DNA of 64,000 nucleotides from Acarospora socialis (GCA_025617375.2 JAMYGW020000009.1:1605081-1669080), one strand, 5' to 3'; shown: positions 44,860 through 56,321, counted from the first letter of the stretch. Notes: generated from the sequence alone by a model not told the origin. Program-made: numbers and translations.

Positions 44860-47830
44860 CTTGAGATTTTCTCTTGATTTTCAGATATTTTCTGAGATGT
44901 CATAATCTTTTCACTTGATGAGATAGTGAACTTTCTCATTAATCATTCTCTTTTCTAGAATATTCTTGACTTCATATTCTTTGTTGAGTTTGACAGATAT
45001 TTTGTTGATTTAAAGTGATATGAACTGATTGCAGTGCTGTAACATGAATGCATGAAATACAGAATGTTTATTCATTTTCTTGAGTAAGTTTAGTTCATAG
45101 TTTAATTTCTTGATGTTTCATATGATCTTGAATGATTCAATGTTTTTGTTCTTTAGCTTCTTGCTTTTTCTCTTTGTTCATATGTTGTTTGTTTTTAGAT
45201 ATATCTTCTCTTTCTCTTTGAATGATTTTGTCTTTATCATTTGTTTCATCTGCTGTTCAATCTATTTCATCAGATCTTGATGCAGTTTTTTCATCTGTGT
45301 AATATTTAAAATTACTTTTTGACTTTGTGATCTGTGTTCTTTGAAATCTCATTATATCTTTGAGTTGTAGTCATAGTTCACATAGAAAGACATCTCTTTC
45401 ATGATTTCATTTCTTGCATTGTTGTATGCAAACTGTGCTGTAAACAACAGTCATACTCAGTCATTTTGACTTCTGTTGACATAGTGTCTCAAGTATGTTT
45501 TTATTGTTTAATTTATTCACTTACTTTGTTCATCTGTCTGTGAATAATATGCTATTAACATCTTGTGTTTTATTCTGAGCTCTGCTGTAAACATTTCTCA
45601 GAACTTACTTGTAAACAGTTTGTCTCTGTTAATGATAAATTCTTTTAATAGTTTATGACTGTTAATCAATTCTCTTAGTATTGTGTATGTCAATGTCAGT
45701 GCTGTTGTGATTTTCTTGAATGAAATGAACATCATGTACTTGATTAATCTGTTCACTATGATCAATATACTGTAAAATTTCATTTTTCATGTCAGATCTT
45801 TTGACAATGATAGCTTCATAATGAAGTTTATGATAACTGACTTTCATGATGTGTTTGATGCATCTAGTTGTGTTACTTCATTGTATTATTTATCTCAATT
45901 AATCTTGTTTCTTCAGTATAAATTACACACAGTGATCATTCTGATGACTCAATTTCTAAAATTACTAATATTGTGTCTTTTTCTTACTAAATCTTTGATG
46001 CATTTAACTTTTAGATGTTCTTCAGTTTTGCTGTAGTGACATATCTTTATAAGTTCTTTATCTGTCAAGAAAGCTTGCTTTATCTTGTATATTGCTGCTA
46101 AGTTCTTCATGAGAATTTTGTTGTTGTCTTTGCTCAGAATTTCAACATATATCATTTGTACATCTTCATGATCAAATCATCTGCTCAAGATATCTGCTTT
46201 ATTATTCTCATTATTTTTCTTGTAATAAATTTGAAATTCATAATCTGTTAACTGTTCTGCTCAATGAATCTGTCATTGATTGAGTTGTTTTGTTATTGTA
46301 AAGTTTCTCAAATTCTTGTGATCTGTATAGATTTAAATTGACTTGTTTGTTTCTGCAAGATAAGATCTTCAGTCTTGTAGTGCTTTTACTATTGCAAGAA
46401 GTTTCTTATTATGAATCTCATATCTTTTCTTGAGTTCTGATAACTTTCTAAATCAATATGCTATGAGTTTCTGCTGCTCTTTCTCAATCTGATATAAATA
46501 TGTGTTTATTGTGAAATCTGAAGCATCAGTTTTCAGTATTTTCTTGTATGCTGAATTGAATATTCTCAGATGTGCTGTTTCACTAAAACTTTTCTTTAAT
46601 ATGTGAAACACATTCTTCTGCTTTTTACTTCAATGTTATTTTTTGCTTTTGTGTGTCAAATGTGTTAGTGATTTTGCAATTCTTGCATAATTTGATACAA
46701 ACTTTCAATAATAGTTCATCAATTCTAGAAAGACTTGCACTTTCTTGATTCTTCTCAGTGTTGATCAATCTTTAACTACTTTTATCTTCTTTGAATTCTT
46801 CTTAATCTGTTCAGATCAAATTACATAGTCTAGAAACTTGACTTTCTTAATCTCAAATCTGTTTTTTGACTTTTTCATGTACAGAGCTCTCTTGTTGAGT
46901 CTTGTCAGTATTTTGTGCATATATTTGTGATGCTCTTCAAGATCTTCTGAATATATCAGAATGTCATTGAGATATGTGATCATAAAATCATTGAGATATT
47001 CTCTTAATATGTCATTGATTAATCTCTGAAAGATGACTGAGATGTTTTTTAACTCAAATAACATAACAATATACTCATAATGTTCATATTTTGTTCAGAA
47101 TGCTGTTTTTCATTCTTTATCTTCTTTCATTCTGACTTGATAGTAGATGTTCTTAAGATCTAAACTCATAAATTACTTAATCTTCTTTAATCAGTTTTGC
47201 AGCTCTTCTATCAACAGTAGTGAATAATTATCTCTGTGAATTATTTCATTGAGCTGTTTGTAGTTGATACATAGTTGTTTTTTGTCATCTTTCTTGAGTA
47301 CAAACAGAATTGAGTATTCTGCTGATGACTTTAATGATTTTATGAATTCTCTCTTGAGATTCTCATCAAGATAAGTTTTAACTTTCTTGAGTTGATTCTC
47401 ACTCATTGAGTATAATGACATTCACTTAGATTGCTTTCTGTTCAATAGTGATATCTTATGATCTTATAACTTATATTCTAATAAACTCATCTCTGATTGT
47501 TTAGAAATCTCATATGTGTCTTTAACTGTGTATATTTCTTTTGTAACTCAATTAATCTTTGAATTCTTTTTGCACAATCAAGACATTTTTAGCATTGTGT
47601 CATATTCAATTGATTTCATAATGTCAAATGTTATCTCTTGTGAGTTTTCAAGAATTGAGATCTCTACACAGACTTTCTCATTAATTTTTTTAATGACTTC
47701 ATTTGTCATTTGTATGTTGAATGAACAGTGCACTCACTGTGTCTCTAATTTCAACATATCAATTATTTTTTTGCTTATGATGTTACTGTCTACTTCAGAA
47801 TTCACTAAAGTATTGATCTGATATCTGTCA
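44860..47830 (-). pseudogene. pol remnant of element A (protease, RT, RNase H, integrase, chromodomain)
   Basis: On the complementary strand. The chromodomain is visible near 44,900-44,980 (YEVKNILEKRM..HYLIK, with TGA where the family has Trp, then KDYD). The integrase zinc-binding part lies around 46,155-45,949, and RT at 47,421-46,816 with QRLINDILREYLNDFMITYL followed by ND. That YLND is a mutated catalytic YLDD. The protease reads LVNSEVDSNIIS (about 47,815-47,780), with the active-site D-S-G-A lost. Most stops sit at expected Trp or Arg codons and read TGA. Confidence 0.88.
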
Positions 47831-49686
47831 ATTGTGATTTTGATTCATATTTGATGATTATTATTTTGTCTTTGAGATGTCACTAGCTTCTTATTCTCTA
47901 GTCTTGTCAAGAGAGCTTTTCATTTTTTGACTCATCTGATCATTCAGCTTGTCTTTAAAGTTCTTGAAATCATTTTGATTTTCTTTTGATCATAAAATTC
48001 ACATACTTTAGACTGTATTGCTCAATGTATCTTTCTGAGTGTAGTCAAAATTCATACTGATTGTACTTTATCTGCAACTGACTTTTTAAGACTTTTACTC
48101 TTTGCAGAAATTCTGATGATATATACTTCTTGCTGCAGATTTATCTGTTTTTATTCTGTGTGATATATTCTTTGAGTAAGTGTATTTCAATCTTGTGACT
48201 CTTTGTCTTTCATACAAGAAATTTCAATAATATAATGTTGTCACTGCTGAGACATTCATCTTTAACAGCTATCATCAGCTCATCTAGCTGATCATATATT
48301 TTGCACTCTTTCACACTCTTGTGTTGTGCTTTTCATTTTCAAGCTTGTATCTCTTGTTCAAGCTCACACTTCTCAAACTGAAGCTTTTCTTCTCTCAACA
48401 CTCAGCATTGATTTTTCAGATGCTGATATGTCATCTTTAGTTTCATATTGATTTTTCATTTGTCAATTTCTTTCTGATTCACATTCAAGTTCAGTGTCTA
48501 TTAAATGCTATCACTGTAGTCTTTTATTTGAGTTTCTCAAGTATCAGTCTCTTCAATCTCAGCATCAAGAATGTTTTTCTTGATATATTCTTTTGTTAAA
48601 ATAGCTAATTCTTTCTCATAGATCAGTCAATTCATCATGTTGTATCTGTCTTTAGCATCTTTACACTGTCACTGAGAATATCATTCAGCTTCATCTTTTG
48701 CACTTATGTGTACTCTGCACATGTCATCATAACAGACTGTTCAGCTGAGAACATTGTGCATTATATGTGTATTTTTCTTGACTGCTGCTGCTATATTTTT
48801 TCTTTTTATTTGAGATTTGTTGCACTCTCAGACAAGATGTTCAGATTTTTCACAGTTGTAACACATTTACATTTCATTTCACAGTGTTATCTGAGACTTA
48901 CTGAATCACTTCTGCTGACATTCAGACTTCATTTGTTTAGTTTTTTATGACTTTTAACAACACTTCTTAATTACATTAAGATTCATAGAATCTGTTCTTC
49001 TATGTCTTATCAATGAAATATATTGCTTTGTTCACAGTCAAAAGCTTTCTTCTTGATCTTCTATCATAGATAACATTCAATATTTTTTTTGTTTCATCTG
49101 TCATTTTCATTGACAACTGTCAATGTTAATACTCAAATTAATCATTTTCTGAAGATCATCTGATCATTTTGCTCAAGCTATCTTGTCTTTGATGAACTTC
49201 TTCAACTCACAATAGTACTGATAAATAAGTGCTTCATTATCTCATCTGATAAGTACTGTTAATTGCTGAAACTCTGTGATGTATACTGTTGTTGATTTAC
49301 TCTGTCACAAGATATAAACTTGTTTCTCTGCTGTTCTTTCTTTGTTGATCACTCTGAAGACTTTCTTGAGTTTTTTCTTGAACTTGTTGAAGTCATTGAA
49401 CATGAACTTCATGTTAACATTGCATTTGTTGTAATTCTTTTCTAAAAATTCATGTAACTTGAGATCAACTTAATCAAAGACTGTGTTCACTAGATAGGTT
49501 GTTGCAAACAATGTTTTTTCTTGATTAATTTGAAACTTTAATTGATTGAATTCAATATACAGATCAAGCTTAGTCACAAAGACTTACAACTTTTTTCATT
49601 CTTCATCAAAGATATCAAGTATCTGAATCTTTGATGCACTCACAGATAGTTGTATTATCTGAGCTGACATCACTGATTGTGCTGTC
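47831..49686 (-). pseudogene. gag remnant of element A (larger part)
   Basis: Complementary strand. A CCHC knuckle is visible around 48,830-48,870 (CYNCEKSEHLV, a TGA, then EC), indicating a nucleocapsid. Upstream is a coiled-coil-like gag body broken by TGA stops. The first about 30 codons lie on the other side of element B (55,844-55,927). Confidence 0.75.
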
Positions 49687-49691
49687 ATTCT
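49687..49691. repeat. Target-site duplication of element B, left copy (ATTCT)
   Basis: ATTCT immediately left of B; the identical copy lies at 55,839-55,843. The gag sequence of A on the two sides joins through one copy and matches the uninterrupted gag of B (TCACTCT|ATCTGAG), proving the insertion point. Confidence 0.93.
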
Positions 49692-50040
49692 TGTAATGTT
49701 CTCACATGAGATTTCTCTCATATTAGAGCTAAGATTTTGATCTTTTGATATAAGAACTGATCTGAAATGGTTCTGGTCTTAAGTCTTAGATTGTTACTTA
49801 AGTTGAACATGATTGTTTTCATAAAAAAAACAATTCTACTATATAGAACATGCTCAACACTTCTGCATTAAGCTCTCTTGATGTCTTGATGTCTTGATGT
49901 TGAGGAGTTGAGCTTCAGCTTGCTCACTCATCATTAAGCTGTCAAGATGTCACATAATCACTGTCTGAACATTTCTGACCATATACTCTCTGAGTATACA
50001 TCTCAGTTTGTTTTAAGTTTCTTCTGACTTGATTGTAACA
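49692..50040 (-). repeat. 3' LTR of element B (349 bp)
   Basis: Begins TGTAATGTTCTCACATGAG and ends TTGATTGTAACA. Followed at 50,041-50,056 by TCATTCTTTTCTCTCT, the complement of a polypurine tract. Pairs with 55490-55838. Confidence 0.92.
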
Positions 50041-50091
50041 TCATTCTTTTCTCTCTAGATGCTAGTTCTCTAGAGTTTATTTAAGTGAGAG

Positions 50092-50098
50092 TATATAA
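50092..50098 (+). promoter_or_regulatory. TATA-like box upstream of the antisense ORF (element B)
   Basis: TATATAA, 20 bp before the ATG at 50,119, inside a conserved stretch CTAGTTCTCTAG..GAGAGTATATAA. The same box sits at 44,359 (A) and 40,428 (C). The distance to ATG is short for a classical TATA-directed start site, so its role is uncertain. Confidence 0.45.
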
Positions 50099-50118
50099 TC
50101 AAGTCATCATCAGCAACA

Positions 50119-50541
50119 ATGCTTTCTAAAAATTTCAATTGTCTGAGAATCACAAAGAAAATTCAGCTCAGTGACAGTCTCATCATGTTTCTCTGTGAGT
50201 TTTGTACTGTCTGCAGTCTTGATTGCTTTGTCATGATTGATGAAAGATCAAAATGCAATAAGTATACTCATCATGATCATCTGTGTGTTGCAGTTTCATG
50301 AAAGTCTCTCAACAGAACTTGTCTCTTTCTTCAAAAGAAAATAAGTAATGTGAATGTGATTCTTGATGCTCTTGTCATCAAAGTGATGTGTTTTCAAAAG
50401 ACTTTAGATCAAATGAATCATTGTATTACACAAAAGACTGATTGTCTTGCTGCTGAACTTAATAGTGATAATGATGAAACTGAGAATGAAGATTCTCAAA
50501 CAATATTACAACTTGTGAACTCAATGTTTTCATTCTTCTGA
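50119..50541 (+). pseudogene. Antisense 140-codon Cys-rich ORF of element B
   Basis: On the strand opposite to gag-pol, between integrase and 3' LTR. 423 bp with one in-frame stop, a TGA at codon 61 (50,299), where A and C also have TGA, probably an old Trp codon. The first half carries LCEFCTVCSLDCFV and RSKCNKYTHHDHLC: spacing C-x2-C-x6-C-x9-C-x2-Y-x6-C, that of a Zn2Cys6 cluster with Tyr at the fifth position. The second half is helical, ending in the acidic LAAELNSDNDETENED. I recall short fungal proteins with a zinc cluster followed by a helix, but cannot name a family. Likely encoded a small nucleic-acid-binding accessory protein. Confidence 0.8.
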
Positions 50542-50559
50542 GCTAAAGTCAATTTTTTT

Positions 50560-53500
50560 TCTCAAAATGTTGAAGTGTTCTCACACAGTTCTTAAGATTT
50601 TCTCTGAGTTTTCAGGTACTTTCTGAGATATTGTAATCTTTTCATTTTATAAGATAGTGAGCTTTTCTGCTAATCATTCTCTTTTTTAGAATGTTCTCAA
50701 CTTCATATTCTTTATTGAGTTTAATAGGTGTTTTGATGGTCTGAAGTGATATGAACTGATTGCAGTGCTGTAGCATGAATGCATGAAATACTGAGTGTAT
50801 CTTCATTTTCTTAAGTAAGTCTAGTTTGTAACTTATTTTCTTGATATTTCTTTTGATCCTGAAGAGTTCAATGCTCTTGTTCTTCAGCTTCTTGCTTCTT
50901 TTTTTGATGTGAATATTGTTTGTTCTCAAGTATACTTTCTCTTCTTCTCTGAATGATTTTGTTTCTGTTGCTTGTTCTGTTTGTTGTCTGATTTGTTCTG
51001 TTAGATCTTGATGCAGTTTTTTCAGTTGAGCAATGTTCAAAATTGCTTTCTGACTTTGTGATTCATGTTTTTGTGAATCTTGTCATATCTCTGAGTTGTA
51101 GTCATAATTCATGTAGAAAGATGTCTTTCTTGTGATCTCATTTTTTGTGTTGTTGTATGCAAACTGTGTCATGAACAACAGTCATATTCAGTCATTCTGG
51201 TTTTTGTTGACATAGTGTCTCAAGTATGTTTTTACTGTTTGATTCATTTGTTTGCTCTGTCTGTTTGTTTGAGAATGATATGCTGTTGACATCTTGTGTT
51301 TTATTCTGAGTTCTGCTGTGAACATTTTTCAAAATTTGCTTGTAAACAGCTTGTCTCTATTGGTGATAAATTCTTTTGATAGTTCATGATTGCTAATCAA
51401 TTCTTGCAGTATGGTATGAGTCAATACTGGTGCTGTTGCAGTTTCTTTGAACAAAATGAACATTGTGTACTTGATTAATCTATTCACTATGGTCAATATA
51501 CTGTTGAATCTTACTTTTCATGCTGAATTCTTTGATGATGATAACTTTGTAATGAAGTTCATCATAACTGACTTTCATGATGCATTCAGTGTGTTCAGTT
51601 GTGTTACTTCATCATATCATTTGTTTCAGTTGATCTTATTTCTTCAGCATGAATTGCACATGACAATCATTCTGATGATTTGATTTCTGAGATTGTAAAT
51701 GTTGTGTCTTCTCTGCACAAGATTCTCTGTGCACTTGATTTCTAGGTGTTTGCTGATTCTGTTGTGATGACACATCTTAATGAGTTCTTTGTCTGTCAAG
51801 AGAACTTGCTTTATCTTATATATTGCTGCTAAGTTCTTCATGAGAATTCTGTTATTGTTCTTGCTTAGAATTTTGACATGTATCATTTGTACATCTTTGT
51901 GATTGAGTCATCTGCTCAGAACATTCACTTTATCATTCTCATTATTCTTTCTGTAATGAATCTGAAATTCAAAGTCTGTCAATTGTTTCACTCAACAAAT
52001 CTGTTGTCAGTTAAGTTGTTTTGTTGTAGCAAAATTTCTTAAGTTCTTGTGATCAGTATAGATCTGAATTGACTTGTTTGTTTCTGTAAAATAAGATCTT
52101 CACTTTTGCAGTGCTTTCACTATTGCAAGAAGTTTCTTATCATGAATCTCATATCTTTTCTTGAGTTCTGATAGTTTTCTAGATCAATACACTATGAATC
52201 TTCATTGCTCATGTTCAATCTGATATAGGCATGCTTCTACTGCAAAATTTAAAGCATTGATTTTCAGTACTTTCTTGCATGCTGAATTGAGTATTCTTAG
52301 ATGTGCTGTTTCACTAAGACTTTTTTTTAATATGTGAAATGCATTCTTCTGCTCTTTATCTCAATGCTATTTCTTGCTCTTGTGTGTCAAACATGTTAGT
52401 GGTTCTGCAATTCTTGCATAATTTGATACAAATTTTCAATAATAGTTCATTAACTCTAGAAAGACCTGTACTTCCTTGATTCATGTTGGTGTGAGTCAGT
52501 TTCTGACTGCTACAGTTTTTTCTGAATTCTTCTTGATGATGCTTGATTGAATTACATAGTTTAGAAATCTAACTTTCTGAGTCTTGAATTGGCTTTTTGA
52601 CTCTTTCACATATAAGACTCTCTCATTGAGTCTCTCAAGCATCATTTGCATGTGCTTGTGATGTGTCTTCAAGTCTTTAAAGTACATCAGTATGTCATCA
52701 AGATATGTGATCACAAAGTCATTGAGGTATTCTCTTAACATGTTGTTGATCAATCTTTGAAAGATGACTGAAGCATTCTTTAATTCAAACAGCATAACAA
52801 TATACTCATAGTGTTCATATCTTGTTCAAAATGCCATCTTTCATTCTTTGCTCTCCTTCATCCTTACTTAGTAGTAAGTGTCTTTAAGATTTAAGCTAGT
52901 GAACCACTTAGTCTTGCTCAATTGATTCTGCAGTTTCTCTATTAACAGTAATGAGTAACTGTTTCATCTTGTTATATTGTTGAGCTGTCTGTAATCAACA
53001 CATAGTCATTTTCTGTCATTTTTTTTTGATACAAACAGAATCAAGTATTCTGCTGGTGATTTTGATGATTTTATGAATCTTCTTTTGAGATTCTCATCAA
53101 GGTAAGTTCTAACTTTCTTGAGTTGATCTTTGCTCATTGAGTATATAGACATTCACTTAGGTTGTTCTTCTTTCAATAGTGGTATTTTGTGATTTCACAG
53201 TTGGTGTTTCAGTAAACACTTCTTGAATGTAGGTAGAATCTCATATGCTCTTTTGATGACATATATTTTTCTGTTTTTTCAGTTAATTTGAGGGTTTCAT
53301 TTTCTCAGACATGACATTTCTAGTATGATGTTGTGCTTCATTGACTTCATGATGTTCAGTATCATCTCTTGACATCTTTCTGTTACATTGGTTGTTATAT
53401 GATCTTCTTTATTAATGTGCTTGTAGATTCTGTTTGTCATTTGTATGCATGCATGACATGATGATGATATTGATTGAATCTCTAGTTTCTGTACCATTTT

Positions 53501-53716
53501 CTTGAAAATGTAGTTGCTTGTTGCATCTGTGTCAATTAAGACTTTCATTACTTTTAGCAGGCAAATTTTCTGCTTGACATCTATTTCAACTATCATTCTA
53601 TTCTGATTATTTTCTTGAGACATTAAGAGCTTCTTTTTTTCTAGTCTTGTTGAGAAAGCTTGTTGTTTTTTGACTTCTCTGCTTGTCTCACTCATCTTCA
53701 TAGTTTCTGAAATCAT
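50560..53716 (-). pseudogene. pol remnant of element B (protease to chromodomain)
   Basis: Complementary strand. Protease at 53,716-53,297 (VLIDTDATSNYIF: the catalytic D-T-G-A now reads DTDA). RT at about 53,130-52,496 with QRLINNMLREYLNDFVITYL followed by DDILMY (intact catalytic Asp pair). The frame then continues through RNase H (SRKLSELKKRYEIHDKKLLA) with TGA at expected Trp sites. Integrase zinc domain at 51,886-51,644 (HHNRISKHLEIKCTENLV), integrase core leftward, and a chromodomain ending at 50,642 (YEVENILKKRM..HYLIK then TGA for Trp). The Pro to Leu/Ser and Gly to Glu/Asp changes match CC and GG loss. Confidence 0.9.
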
Positions 53717-55461
53717 TGTGATTTTCTTCTGATCATAAGGTTTGCATACTTTAGACTGTGTTACTCAATGCATCTTTTCAGGTGTAATCAGAGTTCATAC
53801 TAATTGTACTTCATCTGCAACTGACTCTCATAGACTCTTACTTGTTGCAGAAATTTCAGTAATATGTACTTTTCACTGAAGATTCATTTGTCTTCATTCT
53901 GCATGGCATACTCTTCAGATAAGTGTATCTTTATCTTGTAACTCTTTGTTTTTCACACAAGAAATGTTGATGTTATCACATTGTTGCTGTTGAAACATTT
54001 GTCTTTAACAGCTGTCATCAACTCATCTAGTTGATTGCATGCCTCATGCTCTTTTTCTTTTTTGTGCTGTACTTTCTGTTTTCAAGCTTGCATCTCTTGT
54101 TTGAGCTCTTTTTTCTTGAATTGCAGCTTTTCTTTTGTCAATGCTCTGTGTTGATTTTCAGAGTGCTGGTATGTTGTCTTCAGCTTCATATTAACTTTTT
54201 ATTTGTTAATCTCTTTCTGGTTCACATCTGAATTCAGTACTTGTTAAATGCTATCACTGTAGTTTTCTTCTATCTGAGTTTCTTGAGTATTGATTTCTTT
54301 GATCTTGACATCAAGAACATTTTTCTTGGTATATTTCTTTGTAAGAATAGCTAGTTCTTTCTTGTGAGTCAGTCTATTGTGTTCACCCTTTGTCTGTCTA
54401 AACTTCTTGAAATATCATTTGACTTTATTCTTCACACTCATGTGTGTTCAACACATATCATTGTAACAGACTGTTCAGCTAAGATTGTTGTGCACTACTT
54501 TTCTAGTTGCAACTGCAGCTTGCTTTCTTTTGTATTGAGGTTTTCTGCAATCTTGTGCAATATGTTTGATGATTTTACAGTTATAGCATTTTCACATCTC
54601 AGTCATGTTCATGAGCTTTCTCTTCATGAACATGTTCTTTCTGTCTCACAGTGCTTTTTCTGGTTTTCTGAGTACTGATGATTCTCAATTGATCATGTTG
54701 AGGTTCATGAAGTCATTTCTATATTGTGAAGTTATTCTTCTTTCTTATCTCTTGAGCACTTTGTGTCTGGTTTTTCTCATCTGTCTTTCTCATTGATAAC
54801 TGTCAATGTTAATGAATAAGTTAATCATTTTCTGAAGATTGCTTGATTGTTCTGCTCAAGCTATCTCATTCTTGATAGTCTCTTGAAGTTTTCAGTAATA
54901 CTAATATGTCAGAATCTCATTGTTTCAGTGTGTGAGTGTCACTGTTCTTTGAAACTCTGTGATGTACTTTGCTGCTGATTCACTCTGCTGCAAGATGTGA
55001 ATTTGTCTTGCTGTTGCTTGTTCTTCATTGACTATCTTGAAGACTCATTGCAGCTCACTTTTAAACTCAGTGTAGTCATTAAACATGAATTTCATATTGT
55101 TGTTGCATTCCTGATAGCTTTTTTCTAGAAACTTGTGCAATCTGAGATTGATTCAGTTGAAGACTGCATTCATAAGATACATCATAGTGAACAATGTCTT
55201 TTCTTGGTCAGTCTGAAACTTAGACTGATTGAATTCAATATATAGATTGAGTTTAGTCAAAAAGACTTGCAGCTTTTCTCATTCTCTCTCAAAGATATTT
55301 GGTGTCTGTATCTTAAATGCACTCAGAGATAATTGTATAACTTGAATCAACATCATAACTGATGACATCATCACTCTATCTGAGATAGACAGTAAGAGTG
55401 AGTTTGTCTGAGCTTGACTCAAGAATAAGATTGAGACATTCTTCTGTGTGTCAGACATCAT
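53717..55461 (-). pseudogene. gag remnant of element B
   Basis: Complementary strand, start Met at 55,461 or 55,458 (MSDTQKNVSILFLSQ), about 28 bp inside the 5' LTR. Coiled-coil-like body with TGA stops. One CCHC knuckle, CYNCKIIKHIAQDC (about 54,590-54,550), followed by basic residues. The knuckle's Gly positions are now Lys/Ile, again fitting GG loss. Confidence 0.8.
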
Positions 55462-55489
55462 ACTTTTTATATTGTAAGAGTGTTCAAAG

Positions 55490-55838
55490 TGTAACATTCT
55501 CACATGAGATTTCTCTCATATTAGAGCTAAGATTTTGATCTTTTGATATAAGAGCTGATCTGAAATGGTTCTGGTCTTAAGTCTTAGATTGTTACTTAAG
55601 TTGAACATGATTGTTTTCATAAGAAAAATGATTCTACTATATAGAATGTGCTTGACATCTCTGTGTTGAGCTCTCTTAATGTCTTAATGTCTTGATGTTG
55701 AGAAGTCAAGCTTCAGCTTGTTCACTCATCATCAAGCTGTCAAGATGTCACATGATCACTGTCTGAACATCTCTGACTATATGCTTTCTGAGTGTACATC
55801 TCAGTTCACTTTAAGTCTCTTCTGACTTGATCATAACA
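55490..55838 (-). repeat. 5' LTR of element B (349 bp)
   Basis: Begins TGTAACATTCTCACATGAG and ends TGATCATAACA. Just inside it on the complementary strand, three bases precede TGAACACTCTTA, which could be a TGG-type primer-binding site with the second G mutated; no tRNA match is claimed. Confidence 0.92.
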
Positions 55839-55843
55839 ATTCT
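55839..55843. repeat. Target-site duplication of element B, right copy (ATTCT)
   Basis: Partner of 49,687-49,691. The gag start of element A resumes directly after it. Confidence 0.93.
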
Positions 55844-55927
55844 ATCTGAAGTAAATGATAAAGATGAATTTGCTTGAGCTTGTCTTAAAAATAAGATTGA
55901 GACATTCTTCTGTGTGTCAGACATCAT
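55844..55927 (-). pseudogene. gag 5' end of element A, cut off by B
   Basis: Matches the first codons of gag in B (including the CATTCTTCTGTGTGTCAGAC block around the Met) and joins in register to 49,686 once B and one ATTCT are removed. Confidence 0.8.
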
Positions 55928-55955
55928 ACTTATTATATTATAAGAATATTCAAAG

Positions 55956-56316
55956 TGTAACATTCTAATCTGAGATTTCTCAGATATGTAGAACTAAAAG
56001 TTTGTACTTATTGATATAACAGCTGATCTGAAATGATTCTGAACTTTAACTCTTAGATGATTATTTAAGTTGAACATAATTGTTTTCATAAGAAAAATGA
56101 CTTTACTATATAGAATATGCTCAATGTCTCTGCATTGAGCATTCTTGATGTTTCAATGTCTCAATGTTGAGAGATTGAGTTTTCAGCTCATCTGCTCACC
56201 ATTAAGTCATTGCATTGTTACATAACTGCTGTCTAGCAGTCTTCTTTGTACACACTTCAGATAAACTCTTGATCACAGATCTATGAGTTTCTTTCTCTTT
56301 AGATATGATTGTAACA
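55956..56316 (-). repeat. 5' LTR of element A (361 bp)
   Basis: Begins TGTAACATTCTAATCTGAG and ends ATGATTGTAACA. Same subfamily and length as 43948-44308. Confidence 0.9.
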
Positions 56317-56321
56317 TCATT
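56317..56321. repeat. Target-site duplication of element A, right copy (TCATT)
   Basis: Partner of 43,943-43,947. Confidence 0.85.

Larger units (their letters stand above)
49692..55838 (-). mobile_element. Chromovirus B (Ty3/gypsy), full length, degenerate, nested in A
   Basis: 6,147 bp, read right to left: 5' LTR 55490-55838 (349 bp), gag from 55,461/55,458, zinc knuckle, protease, RT, RNase H, integrase, chromodomain, antisense ORF, 3' LTR 49692-50040 (349 bp). Flanked by ATTCT duplications inside the gag of A. RT retains YLDDILMY, but the protease reads DTDA in place of DTGA and many Trp codons are TGA, so it is also dead. It keeps more GG/CC/CG than A, consistent with later arrival. An integrase-linked chromodomain defines chromoviruses, which target heterochromatin. 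Confidence 0.93.
43948..56316 (-). mobile_element. Chromovirus A (Ty3/gypsy), full length, degenerate, interrupted by B
   Basis: Read right to left: 5' LTR 55956-56316 (361 bp), gag start at 55,927/55,924, interruption by element B, gag remainder, protease, RT, RNase H, integrase with chromodomain, 3' internal region with an antisense ORF, 3' LTR 43948-44308 (361 bp). Removing B and one duplicate gives about 6.2 kb, matching B in size and order. The flanks carry identical 5-bp duplications (TCATT). All domains are mutated: the protease motif reads NSEV in place of DSGA, and the RT box reads YLND in place of YLDD, so A is dead. It is more decayed than B, agreeing with B having inserted into it. 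Confidence 0.92.

Noticed and set aside
43948-55838. Two tandem chromovirus copies sharing a middle LTR
   Set aside because: LTR lengths and sequence pair outer-outer (361 bp) and inner-inner (349 bp), and each pair has its own 5-bp target duplication, which proves nesting.
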